From the NCBI GenBank assembly GCA_034401795.1, contig CM067363.1:30990855-31054854 (forward strand): a stretch of DNA of 64,000 nt. The letters are read 5' to 3'. The stretch is from Chaetoderma sp. LZ-2023a. Lineage: Eukaryota; Mollusca; Caudofoveata; Chaetodermatida; Chaetodermatidae. Below the pieces are notes generated by a model. That model worked only from the letters and a program-made list of their open reading frames with translations, was not told the origin of the DNA and made no database searches. Position 1 is the first letter of the stretch; every line of letters starts with the position of its first letter. The position numbers were made by a program, and so were the translations under genes. Shown here piece after piece: positions 31,331 to 42,640 of this stretch.

Positions 31331-31549
31331 GGATGTGAAATAAAAATTATATTTGAGTTGATATTTTTACCTATGACTACAAATATAACTTACAACTTTA
31401 TAACAATGACTTTCAAGCTGGATTTGTGTCTCATTCTTTTGATAATACCAAATGTTAGATTTGTGATACTGTACCGGTATTTGTTCTCACACATACTGTA
31501 ATTGTGTAATTAGCTTTTTGGCAGTATTTGTATTATTTACTACTCTAAT

Positions 31550-34500
31550 AGAGGTGCTACTCCCCTGTTTAAGACTATATGCTCGGCCTCAACGTGGCAC
31601 AGGGGTGTAACCCACTGGGTGTCAATCCAGACATTTGGAGGGGCTAACCAGAGCATTATGCACAACGCAAATGAATGACACTTGGAGATCGAATCAAATG
31701 AAATGGTGCTCGCCCTGTGAGAATCCGCCAGGCAGGTGCAGCGCCGGGCTCCACGCCTCGAAGGAGCCCACCCTCACCTACTGGAGGTCCCATCAACTCG
31801 TCTTGTGGAGCCAGGAGACGAGGATGGAGAGCTACTGGCCAACCGAAAAAGAAGACCAAACCCAAAGAGAACCCCAGTATCAACATCATGCACTGGAACG
31901 CAGAAGGGGTTACCAACAAGAAATCAGAGCTCGAACAGTTCCTGTACGAAAACAACATTGATATCTGCTGCATCCAAGAGACACACCTGCAAAAAGGAAA
32001 ACCATTTAAGATCAGAGGTTACCAGATTTTCCGGTGTGATCGAAGAGGAAGAAAGAAAGGCGGGGTGATCACCTTGGTCCGAAACAGCGTGAACGCCAGC
32101 CAGATCAAAACCTTTATGGAAGAGGCAGAATATATCAAGATCAAGGTAACAACCAGCAACTCTGTGATTGACATTGTCAATTATTACTGCCCTAATGACA
32201 AGAATCTCTCACTTGACACAATCCAGGTCCCAGACTGCCACTTCGTCATTGCGGGAGACTTTAATAGCCAGTCTCAGAGCTGGGGATACAGAACACTTGA
32301 TAAACGAGGAGAAGACATTGAAGCATGGCAAGATGAAAAGCACCTTTTACTTGTCAACGATCCCACAGATCAGCCTACCTTCTACTCGCGCCGGTGGCAC
32401 TCGACAACAACGCCGGACTTGGCATTTTGTACAGATGACATTCACAGAAACCTCAGTAGAGTGGTCGGATCGCCGTTAGGAGGAAGCGACCACCGCCCAG
32501 TCCTCCTCTCTCTTTCTGGAAGTATTTCAACAAGTTCACCTCAACATCCAAGGTGGAACTACAAAAAGGCAAATTGGAGTCTGTTCGGCATTCGTTCCAA
32601 TGAGCTTACCCAAAATATAGCAGTAGAAGGGAGAAACATCAACAATGCGGTCAAGGAATTTAATTCAAGTATCCTCAAGGCTGCCAACGAAGCGATTCCT
32701 CGAGGGTTCAGGAAAAACTACCGCCCTACTGGACAACAGAACGGCAAGCAGCACATGATAAACTAGACAAGGCCAGAGAAGATGCAGAGGGTAATCCCTG
32801 TCATGAAAACCACTTCACACTACAACAAACTAAAGCCAGGTATCTAAAGACCAAGCTGGAGGCCAAAACAAGAAGCTGGAGGGAAAAGATGGCAGGGTTT
32901 AATTTAGAGAGGCACAACAAAGCTATGGAGACTGACTAAAGCACTGAATGATGAGGGTGTCGGGGGAGAGAAGATTACTCTTGAAGAAGATGGACAAACA
33001 CTGTCAGGAAAGATGGCTGCAGATGCCTTTGCGAAGGCATATGCAAAAGAAAGCAACATTTCTATACCACGAATGCGTCAAAAAGAGGTTAGAAAAGAGC
33101 AAAAGGAAAGAACAGACACCAACACTCACGATGCAATGAAAGTTGACATTAGTTTAGCAGAACTGAAGAAGTCTATCCGCCAATTGAAGAAGAAGAAATC
33201 TCCCGGGCCAGATGGCATTACGAATGAAATGATCCAACACCTTGGTAATGCATCTCTCCGCAAGTTGCTAGATATCTTTAATCTCAGTTGGACCAATGGA
33301 GAGGTTCCTCAGTGCTGGACGGAAGCCAGAATGACTCCTATTCTGAAAAAAGGGAAGAACAAGACGAAAGTGCTGAGCTCCCGTCCTATTAGTCTTACAA
33401 GCTGCATATGCAAGACCATGGAGCGCATCATCAACCAGCGGTTGCAGTGGTACCTGGAGTCGGAGAACATTATAGTTTCAGAGCAGGCTGGCTTCAGAAG
33501 ATACAGGAGCACAGAAAATCAAACAACACATCTTGCACAGGTCATAGAGGACACTTTTCAAGCCAAGAAGGTGATGCTAGCTGCCTTTATTGATCTGCAG
33601 AAGGCATTTGACAAGGTGTGGAAGGATGGCCTCCTCGTGAAGCTCCGGCGCACAGGCATCGGTGGCAACATGTTCCGATGGACCAAGTCATACCTACACA
33701 ATCGCAGAGCTAGGGTGCTGGTGGATGGACAATCTGGACAGAATGTATTGCTGAGACAAGGGCTACCACAAGGAGGAGTATTATCACCAACTCTGTTCAT
33801 ACTCTTCATTAATGATATTGTAGCAGAGCTGCCCAATGGGATCCAAGCAGCCCTCTATGCAGATGACCTCGTACTCTGATGCACCGAGGAGTACACAACG
33901 ACTGCCACGTACAGAATGCAGCTCGCCTTGGACAGAATTACAGCTTGGGCCAATCGCTGGTGTATTACCATCAACAAAGAAAAATCATCAGCCATGCTAT
34001 TCTCAGTGTCCACCAAAACCAAGGTTGGCAATCTGACACTGGGCGGTACGCCACTCGAGTACGAGGACCAGCAGACATACCTGGGAGTCACCTATGACAG
34101 AAGATTAACATGGAAGGATCACATACAGAACGCAGAGGCAAAGGCCAGAAGAAAGCTAAACATCATGACGAAGCTGGCAGGAACAAAGTGGGGTGCCAAT
34201 GAAAGGATCCTCAAGACCATCTACCTAGGTACCGTACGACCACACCTTGAGTATGGATCCAGCTCATGGATGACAGCAGCTAAATCTCATCAACAGAACC
34301 ACGACAGAGTACAAAACCAGGCACTGCGCATCATCACTGGTGGAATGAGATCAACACCAATAGGAAAAATGGAGCAGACAGCAGGCATCCCCCCACTTAG
34401 TAAAGGAAGGGAATGCAAAGCACTTATCCAAGCTGCAAAGTTCAAATCGTTCAACAACCACCCGATGAAGATCAGGCAAGCACAGCTGTCATCAGGAAGA

Positions 34501-35556
34501 CTTAAAAGATCAAGCTTTGTGAAAGAGACAAAAGCACTTCAAAGGAAACACCAAGAAATGTTGCCAGCACAAATAGAAGACCCAAACCACACCCTTGATC
34601 CTCCATCCTGGGAAAACAAACTAGACAGCATAGCTATTCGCACCACAGTACCTCATCTCACAACCAAAGATGAACACAGTGATGTGAGCAAGAAGGCCCT
34701 GACCCTAGCCATGCTGGAAGAAATGTACCCTCAGGAGACATGGATAAGGATCTACACAGATGGATTTAGCCAAAGATGCAATTAGGAGCGGAGGTGCCGG
34801 ACTGCACATACAGTATCCAAACGGACAACATGAGTCAGCTGCAATATCGACAGGCAAACACTGCACAAACTACAGAGCTAAAGTCGACGCACTGGTCCAT
34901 GCAGCTAATACCATCAGCAGAACAGCAGACCCTATTGCACAGATTGTCTTTTTATCTGATGCCCGCTCTGTCCTTGAGGCTATCACCAAAGGTAAGCTGC
35001 CACAACTTGAAGAAGCACTACAAACCATCAAATGCTTTCGGATTGCATTGCAGTGGATCCCCTCACACTGTGGAGTCCAAGGAAATGAGGAAGCAGACAA
35101 GATGGCAAAGGTGGGTGCAGAAGAGAATCAGACAGAAAACATGGTTACACATACAGAGATGAAGATTATCATCAAGTCACTCTATAGAACACCTCAATCA
35201 GAAGATGCCTCCCATCATCTCTCGAGGCCAGAACAAGTGACCATTTTTCGTCTCAGAACTGGACATAACAGACTAAACCAACACATGTACAGGCGGTTCC
35301 ACCTTACGACATCGCCCGCTTGTCCTTGTGGAGAAGCAGAACAGACCACAGAGCACATACTTCAATGTTGCAGTACGTATCAGCTGCTGAGAGAAGAGAT
35401 CTGGCCTTTGTCAACCTCCTTTCTTGAAAAGCTGTATGGGCCTGTGGAAGAACTGCAGAAAACCACAGAATTCATCTTGAGAACGGCTCTCCAAGTGTGA
35501 TACCAGCGATCGAAAAGAAGAAGAGGTGCTACTCCCTGTGGGGAAATCTATATGCT
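31550..35556 (+). mobile_element. I/Nimb-like non-LTR retrotransposon, 5'-truncated, broken
   Basis: Plus-strand order: endonuclease, reverse transcriptase, RNase H and a C-terminal Cys/His region, the order of I-clade elements. No ORF1 is seen upstream. Similar sequences of about 34 bp bound it (31550-31583 and 35522-35556, both with AGAGGTGCTACTCCC and CTATATGCT), a possible degraded target duplication. Confidence 0.75.
31717..35500 (+). pseudogene. Non-LTR polyprotein: APE endonuclease, RT, RNase H, with frameshifts and a nonsense codon
   Basis: The endonuclease (31717-32720) has IMHWNAEGVTNK, CCIQETHLQ, AGDFNSQSQSWGYR and SDHRPVLLSL. The RT (about 33130-34100) has KKSPGPDGITNEMI, RPISLTSCICKTMERI, FIDLQKAFDKVW, LPQGGVLSPTLFILFIND and YADDLVL. 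RNase H (34755-35140) has IYTDG, FLSDARSVLEAI and WIPSHCGVQGNEEAD. The C-terminus has CPCGEAEQTTEHILQCC. Breaks: frameshifts near 32725 and 32930, TGA at 33877-33879 directly after YADDLVL where many relatives have Trp, and a frameshift near 34757. The RNase H position normally held by Glu (YRAE) is Lys here (YRAKVDAL). Clearly inactive. Confidence 0.85.
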
Positions 35557-35984
35557 AATATTAGAACTTATCTCCCTTCTTCCTTTTAGGAAGATTCAAC
35601 AGCTCTCCTAGCTCTGCATAAAATGTAGAAAATATATTTATAATCATGTTTATTTAATTATGATCATGTCATGTAACCCAAGAATGGCACAATCAGTATC
35701 AGTGGTATGTAGACATAGAAATTGTAATGATAACACTGATAATGTGTGGTGTTGGTCTTGTGATACCTGTTTTCGTGATTTATTAAACTGTTTAATTGAA
35801 GTGGCCCAGATATTTCAATATTTAGTTAAATGTTTGTTTATACTGTAGCACCCAATACATATGTACTGAATATTAAACTGATGCTTTTTCTTGTAGTTTT
35901 AAAGCACTTCGGATGCCATCTCAATGTGACGATACATTCTTTGTCCTGCAGCAATATTCATGAGCAGTTCCCACCATTTTGCTG
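35557..35984. other. AT-rich sequence, nothing recognised
   Basis: No repeat unit or coding frame seen. Confidence 0.5.
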
Positions 35985-36620
35985 TCAGCCTACTGTCAGT
36001 CTGTTGTCAGTGTGTTGTTAGCCTATAAACTGGTAATAAACAGCTGACAACAGACTGGTAAGAAACCAATTTGTAGCTGACAACAGGCTCACAATAATCT
36101 GACAACAGACTGGCATGCAAATGATGATACACTGGTATGAAGCTGGTATCGCACTAACAATAATCTGACAACAGTATTCGGGACAAACTTCTGACAACAC
36201 ACTGAAACCCTTCCAAATCCCTCCTATTGTCAGATGGTCAGTGTATTAGCAGTGTATAACCGGTCTGTTCTCAGGTGTTAAAATGTTACCAGGAGTGTAT
36301 TGTTAGTCTATTGTCAGATCAATTTCTATTAGATATGCATAAGACTTTGTAAATTTGTTGTGTGTCTTCAATTAATGAGTTTCATCAACCATCATTACCA
36401 GTCTGTTGTTAGTCTATTACCAGCTTATTGTCAGTTGGTCAGAATACAGGATGAGATCTGACAATAAACTGACAACTATCTGGTAATTTATTGCCCGTTT
36501 ATTAACATATCTGACAATAGTATGACAACAAACTGCTTTTCCACCGGTTTCACACTGACAATAAGCTGGTAATAGACTGACAATAGACTGGTAATAAAGG
36601 AATTTTTCGTAAGGTAAGCT
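35985..36620. repeat. Irregular CTGACAATAGACTGG repeat, right block, both orientations
   Basis: The motif occurs forward (GCTGACAACAGACTGGTAAG near 36042) and reversed (CCAGTCTGTTGTTAGTCTAT near 36400), giving imperfect hairpins, for example 35990-36055. Confidence 0.7.
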
Positions 36621-36790
36621 AAGGAGTCGCATTTTGGCAATTTTCGGTAAATGTTTGACAAAATCTCATATTTTCACCCCAAAATATTGAAAACGCTAAA
36701 TTCAAAAAAAACAACCCGGAGGGTACCAGCATAGGATCCTTCCAGCCAAATTTGTTTGAAATCGGTCAAACCGTTAAGGCATTACAACAT
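36621..36790 (+). repeat. AAGATGGCCGCC-type repeat fragment
   Basis: GGATCCTTCCAGCCAAATTT and GAAATCGGTCAAACCGTTAA match the unit. Confidence 0.65.
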
Positions 36791-36884
36791 TTTAGTTGAT
36801 GTGTCACTTAGAAAGTACCTACCTGAGTCTTTGACGCATCAGCCTACTTTTGAAATGGTCGCACTTTGTTCCATTTTTGGTTAT

Positions 36885-37260
36885 GTTTATTTAGACCTGT
36901 ACTGTAGTGGTCCTTTCCAGTTTTAACTATGCCCTCCCTTCTCTATCTAAGCTCCACCCACACCACGCTCGTGTTGGGAACGATCAATCTCTGAACTCCA
37001 TGACTATTAATTTCCACAGAACTATGCAGGTAAGCTGTTGAATATTTTGAAACTAATTCAACTGGGTGCTGTCTCTGTCTATGGCAGCAACAGTGTCCAG
37101 TCAAATTAGTTTCAAAATATTTAACAGAATGTTTATTAAATGGTAAACACATACAATTCATACGTGTCAGACTATTAAGCGTTAAAGACGGACTATATCA
37201 AATCATGCATGACATCATGACTATGATGTCATCCTACATGTTACTTAGTTAACTACGATG
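36885..37260 (-). repeat. Foldback element family H1, full-type copy in reverse orientation
   Basis: Tail (TAAGCTCCACCCACACCACG, 36948), then a hairpin with arms CTGTTGAATATTTTGAAACT (37033) and AGTTTCAAAATATTTAACAG (37107), then TGACATCATGA and TGATGTCATCC (37210-37232). The order mirrors 55390-55760. Confidence 0.65.
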
Positions 37261-37740
37261 TCAGATGATCGCTGGATAAACTGGAACGGTCCATTATCTA
37301 CTAGTCGCTTTCTCCATTGTTCCCATAATGCAGAAAATATGGCAAGGGGAGTAACTCCACTGTTTATCATCTAATCAGCCCCATTTTCATAATACATAAA
37401 TTAGATGGGCATAGGAACGCATTAGCCAAGTTTAATCTAAATCGGTCCAGAAATAACAAACTGTGCCACCATTCTTGATGACGCACAGAGAGACGTCGGA
37501 CAGGGAGCTGATTAGTCAGCCGCGCCAAAAATTCACTTGACTTTAAGCGCTCCTCCATATGCATGGTAAAGGGCGGGTTAGAAATGATGTGACTATGACT
37601 TCATAATCCGATTTATGAAAATGACATTGGTTTTTAGACTCCAACTCAGAAGTCAACAAGGATTTTTTTAAATCCACATGACAAAAAGTCACCAGTAAGT
37701 GCCCATGGAACTATTCTTTTTGACAATAGAAGCTGGACTA
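37261..37740. other. Intergenic, nothing recognised
   Basis: No coding frames or repeats supported. Confidence 0.5.
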
Positions 37741-37741
37741 T

Positions 37742-39340
37742 CGCAAGAGGCCCAAGGGCCTGTGATGCTCAACTGGACCATTAGTATTCGAACCATTTGC
37801 ATTTAAACAGTCATGATGAAAATCCAAATGGCTACAAAAAATTGACCCATCTAAATTCTCGTTTTATATGTTGACGCCTACCACCATAGGATCGTTCCAC
37901 ACAATTTTCCTTGAAATTGACCCATTTTGATTCAGTACTAGTGAATATCCATGATGGCCACAGAAAAAATTGATCAACCAAAATCCTGAATAGAATCTAC
38001 CATAGGATCCTCCCAACCAAATTTGGTTCAATTGGAGACACATGTTAAAACAAAAGGTGGCAGAAGGCTGGATGGCAGTTGCCATGGCATAAGCTCACTT
38101 GGCCATTCTGGAATCTTTAGCCATATTTTATTGAAATGTATAAAGTGGTTAATGAGAGGTGCTTTGACAATTTTTGGTAAATTTCTCATAAAATTTAATT
38201 CAGAATTCTTTATACAAGTTTTGAAGCCTACCGCTCTATGGTCAGCCCAGTCAAATTAGGTTGAAATCTAATGACAGATGGATGGGCGGTCGCCACTGCA
38301 TAAGCTGACTAATGTCCATTCTGGCCGGTCAACTAAGAATCCACCAATCAAAATTCTGTTTACAAGTTTGGAACCCTATGACCATAGGATCGATCCATCT
38401 AAGTTTGTATTGGTTGTAATCGCACAAGTGGATAATGAGTAGTAGTCTTTTAACCCTTACCACTCGGGTGTCAAAATTTATAATTTTCAAATTAAATTAA
38501 AAGATGAACTGGTGTTCCATTTTTCAACAAATTTGGTGGGAGATGGTGCTGTCGTAGACAGCAGGATCGTCTAGCAAAATTGTTGAAAAATGTACACCAG
38601 TTTGTTTGATAGTGACACAGTAAAAGATAGAATATTGATATCAGAGTGATAACGGTTAACTGATTTCCTGAACATTTTTTGAAAATCCAAGCCACCAGAA
38701 AAATTGACCATTCAAAATTTGTATAAACATTCTGAAGTCTACCACCTTTAGGCTCAAACTTTCAATTAGTCCTCTTGAAATCAACAAAGATGTTAAGGAG
38801 ATGAGTTTTGACAATTTCCGTTAAATTTTTCATAAAATCTAATATTTTGACCCCATAAAATTGAGCAATCAAAATTTTGAAGAGAAGCTCTGGAGCTTAT
38901 CTAGCGAAAGTTGAAATCTGTAAAACCGTTAATGAGAAGCACTTGGCGTTTTTGACAATTTCCAGTACATTTTTCGCAAAAGTTAATATTTTCACACAAA
39001 AATTGACTTCAAAATTCTGAATACAAGTACTGAAGCCTAATACTGCAGAGGGTACAAGTTTTCCACCCAAATTAGGTTGAAATCTGCCATCAGGTTTAGA
39101 ATGAGTAGCGTTTAACCAATTCCCGGTACATTTTTCATAAAATCTAACATTTTCACCCAAGTGACCAATTAAAATTCTCTATACATGTTTCAGCCAAATT
39201 AGGTTGAAATCAGCCACGCTAATGAGGAGTAGCGTTTTAAACCAAAAGTTGAAGGACAGGTGGACGGACGAAGGATGGTCGCCATGGGATAAGCTCACTT
39301 TGGCAATGGCCATTCTGGCCAGGTCAGCTAATAAATATAT
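37742..39340 (+). repeat. AAGATGGCCGCC-type repeat array (R6)
   Basis: Head CAAGAGGCCCAAGGGCCTGT (37744) and diverged units. One internal tail lies at about 38053-38110. The final tail is GGACAGGTGGACGGACGAAG with CATTCTGGCCAGGTCAGCTA near 39250-39330. A separate hairpin lies at 38508-38604 (arms AACTGGTGTTCCATTTTTCA and its diverged complement). Confidence 0.8.
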
Positions 39341-39376
39341 TGAAACATTCAATTTCGCATTATTTTATTAGGATAA

Positions 39377-39545
39377 TTAATAACAGGAGCCGGTGGAGAG
39401 ACCCTCCATCCCACCCGACCAATGGTTGGTAGAAAGCAGAGGACAAACAAGAATGGTTTGGGTGACAAGAAGACATAGATTTTATTTTCCTGCAACACGT
39501 CCCAGCCTTATATCATGAGGCTGAATTAAAATCTATGGTACTCCA
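39377..39545 (-). repeat. Ngaro repeat B2
   Basis: Matches B1 (40215-40400) except for a 17 bp deletion after CTGCAACAC. Its outer edge is the left end of the element. Confidence 0.8.
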
Positions 39546-39795
39546 GATAAATACTAAGTGCTACTATTAATATTATTATTATTATATACATTTATAAACT
39601 GTACAAAGACATTGAGTAAATGTAGCGGAGCGATATATGTGGAGCAGCTTAGAGGCATGGAGGTGGCCCTCCCGATACTTAAATAGATTCTATTGAATCA
39701 TACAATCTGTACAGAATACTGATCAAGGTTAGCTGGGCAATGAGAGCGGTTTTCGAGTTAACATCCCCCTCCTTTTAACAGGGTAGGGCGGGAGG

Positions 39796-40218
39796 GGATT
39801 AATAATTTACTGCAAAGAAGGTCAGAGGTTACGAACGCACAATGACGAGATGTAAGCCAAACAGCTTATTTTAAAGGTGGAAATGGAGCGACTCCATTGG
39901 CTGACTATTCCAATCCACCGGTGGTGAACTGGCACGTGCGTCCTAGGTGTGGCCAATCCGCACCGGGCATTGGGACAGATTTACCACTGACCAATCTGAG
40001 CGCGCTTGGCCATGGTGACGTTGGGCTGGTGTGGCGAGGCCGGAATTATCCCTCCGGGCAGCCGAGTGTTTTCACAGGTGCTCTGTGAAGACAAAGGGCC
40101 GGATGGACACTTCCTGTCTTGCTTACGCAACCCTGTCTCACCAGATGGAGAAAGCGATAAGAAACCCCACCTGCCCCTGCCATTAATAGCTCATTAACAA
40201 TATTAATGTTTCCATTAA
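39796..40218 (-). repeat. Ngaro repeat A2
   Basis: Same length (423 bp) as A1 at 45882-46304 and nearly identical. It abuts B1, so B1/A2 reproduces the end-to-end junction expected of a circular form. Confidence 0.9.
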
Positions 40219-40400
40219 TAACAGGAGCCGGTGGAGAGACCCTCCATCCCACCCGACCAATGGTTGGTAGAAAGCAGAGGACAAACAAGAATGGTTTGGG
40301 TGACAAGAAGACATAGATTTTATTTTCCTGCAACACAGAGGATGGACCTTTACGTCCCAGCCTTATATCATGAGGCTGAATTAAAATCTATGGTACTCCA
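40215..40400 (-). repeat. Ngaro repeat B1
   Basis: Begins TAATAACAGGAGCCGGTGGA, as B2 does. Confidence 0.85.
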
Positions 40401-41648
40401 AAGATGGAATGCTCACCCAAACCAGTAGGAGGTAGAAACTTAAGAAGGATGGTCGAGGTATTTCATGGGGGATTAGGCCGCAAGCCTGTGACATTGCAAC
40501 CCCTTGGCCAATTTAATTAATTACTATTAATAATGCCTGTAGGCACATATGTGCGGCCAGATTACTCGGGATGGATTCGAGATTGTCCCGCGCCGAACTA
40601 GAGAGAAGTATCTTCGATGCTTTAACACCGGGCTGACTGACTCACAATCGAGCCCGTCATCCCTGTGCTAAGTCCTCAATGGACTCCTCTTCCAGTCCGC
40701 AGGAGACCACAAATCCTGACACCCTGGCACCACCTCCTGGGTGGTCCCTGCGGCAGAGTGAGGTCTCCTATGAGCTCCATCACCAGATGACCTGTTCAGC
40801 AACCGAGTCAGCCAGCTGGTGGTGAGTCTACAAAGGACTCCTCACCCCATTTGCAAGCCGCTTATATTTAAGGAACCACCCATTTGGCTATTAAAGAGGC
40901 AACAACAACAGTGTGACGAAAATGCACATGGTGTAAAAAACATTATCAATGAGTCACTGGAAATATATTCCCACTGTATAACATGTGTCAATAAAATATT
41001 TCCTTCCTCACTGAAAGTCATTGTCAATAATTGATATCATATGTATGTACATATGTACAGGGGTCCCTCTAACTGAGCGTATGTGTTGAATCGATGATAG
41101 CTCTCCCGCATTCCCGTGTACACGGGTTTGGTCTGCCTAAGCTCTGAGGCATAACGATCCGGATGTGCTGATTTGGAGATGCTGGTGAGGATGGTACCGA
41201 ACGTAATCCTGGTGGTGAGCATCGCGTACGTGAACGTGAGTATTGAGGCAGTGTTGTGCAAGTGTCACTGGGAGATCAGTGGTACACCTGAAACAACAAT
41301 AGGAAAAAGGCAAAGTAATCTGTCAACAACAACCTTCACTGGCGAGCGCAGCAAAAACCTCCCCGCCCCCCCCCCCCTTCCCGCACCCCCTAACTGTTAA
41401 AACGACACAACACCCAACCAAGGATGGCCATTGTAGTGTTTCTGAGAAATGATTATCTGCAGACCAAGAGAAGACCCCTGAGGAATTTCCCCCCCCCCGA
41501 AATGGCTGGCTCATCTATCGAGCCAGTCATTCCAGTGGTAAATTGTCATAAATAAATAAAATGAAAATAAATAAATTGTCCTTCCCGGCCTGCAAACCGA
41601 CATTCCCATAAGGAAATTTCCCGCCCCCCCCCCCCCCCAAATTAAGAG
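40401..41648. other. Ngaro 3' non-coding region
   Basis: 1.25 kb between the recombinase stop and B1. It contains several C runs (about 41363-41378, 41491-41499, 41625-41638) and a small hairpin GGCTGGCTCATCTATCGAGC (about 41507). No frame looks coding. Confidence 0.6.
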
Positions 41649-42640
41649 TTAATGGACGGTGTATAGGAGTTGGATTTTCCTTGCCATAGTTGCCACTGCT
41701 TCCCCTCGCATGGCCAGGGATGGTTCTAAATATCTTTCATATGCATTGCTACGCCAGTCCCCCTGAGACTGGATTAGCTCCCCTGGTAGCCCTGATTCTA
41801 GAGCAAAAGTTGCGCCGCCCCGCCTCAGACTGTAACCTGCGTAGTTCCCTGGTGGGATGCCAGCTGCTGTAAGGGTCTGTTTCAGACGTGATAGAAACTG
41901 AGGGTATGTAAGTGGGACTGTCCCTGTGGCCGAGCGATACATGAAGAGGGGGCAGCTAGCGGAGACAAAGGGGGCCATTCTAAAGGACAGCAAAAGTGCC
42001 TGCGTAGGGCAGAAGACTGACCTCTTGATACAGGGCAATGGGATTGGAAGTGTGCGTTGGCGAAACTGGATAGTTTTTGTGCAGAGGACTTTGAGAATGG
42101 CTCCTGTGGCGAGGAAGGTGACTGACTCTCTAGACAGATGAGAGGATGACTGAAAATTGGATGCTGACTGAGCAAATAGGTTAGATTTTCTCAAGAAGGA
42201 AAAGAAACCTACCAGACAGGCAGCCCAGAAGGTGATGTCCTTTGAGGAGGACAGATCTAGATGAGAGAGGATCCTGAACAGGATAGCCGGGGTTATCGGA
42301 AGCTTAGGCGACGAAGTATCCCCCAACACCCTCCTAGACCCAGAGATTACTGACTGGAAAAGGTGAGATTGCAGGGGGTTATCAAGGCCTGCTTCAAGAT
42401 GAAGTGGTCTAACGATGGACAAGTAATTCCTAATGGATCGATAGGAGAGCCTCTGAGATAGGAAAGCTATATATCTGGCTAAGTTTTTCCCGGATAATGG
42501 GACCCAACTAATATTAAGCGTCACAAAATTCAACATACGCATTAAGATACTGTAGATAAGTCCTCCTCGTGGAAGGAGCGAACGTACTTCGTCTGAATGA
42601 AGCCACAGTGTTGTCCAGGACCTGGCACAGGTGGTGGCGA
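41649..42640 (-). pseudogene. Ngaro tyrosine recombinase, one frameshift
   Basis: Integrates the circular DNA copy. The N-terminal part (VASFRRSTFAPSTRRTYLQY) is in one frame ending at 42514. The rest runs from 42542 to 41649 with the box-1 Arg in FFSFLRKSNLF, box 2 as GYSLRRGGATFALESG and the terminal WRSNAYERYLEPS with the likely nucleophile Tyr. Where many recombinases have His in box 2 (HSxRR) this has Tyr. The frames meet near 42525, so one base separates them. The gene overlaps the end of the RT/RNase H frame. Confidence 0.8.

Noticed and set aside
31635..31973. Alternative frames around the endonuclease start
   Set aside because: Shadows of the retrotransposon frame beginning at 31717.
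36943..37161. Minus-strand frame of 72 codons
   Set aside because: Falls entirely in the H1 hairpin element.
40500..40650. GGATTCGAGAT considered as a tRNA or SINE B box
   Set aside because: No matching A box or cloverleaf could be seen at the right spacing.
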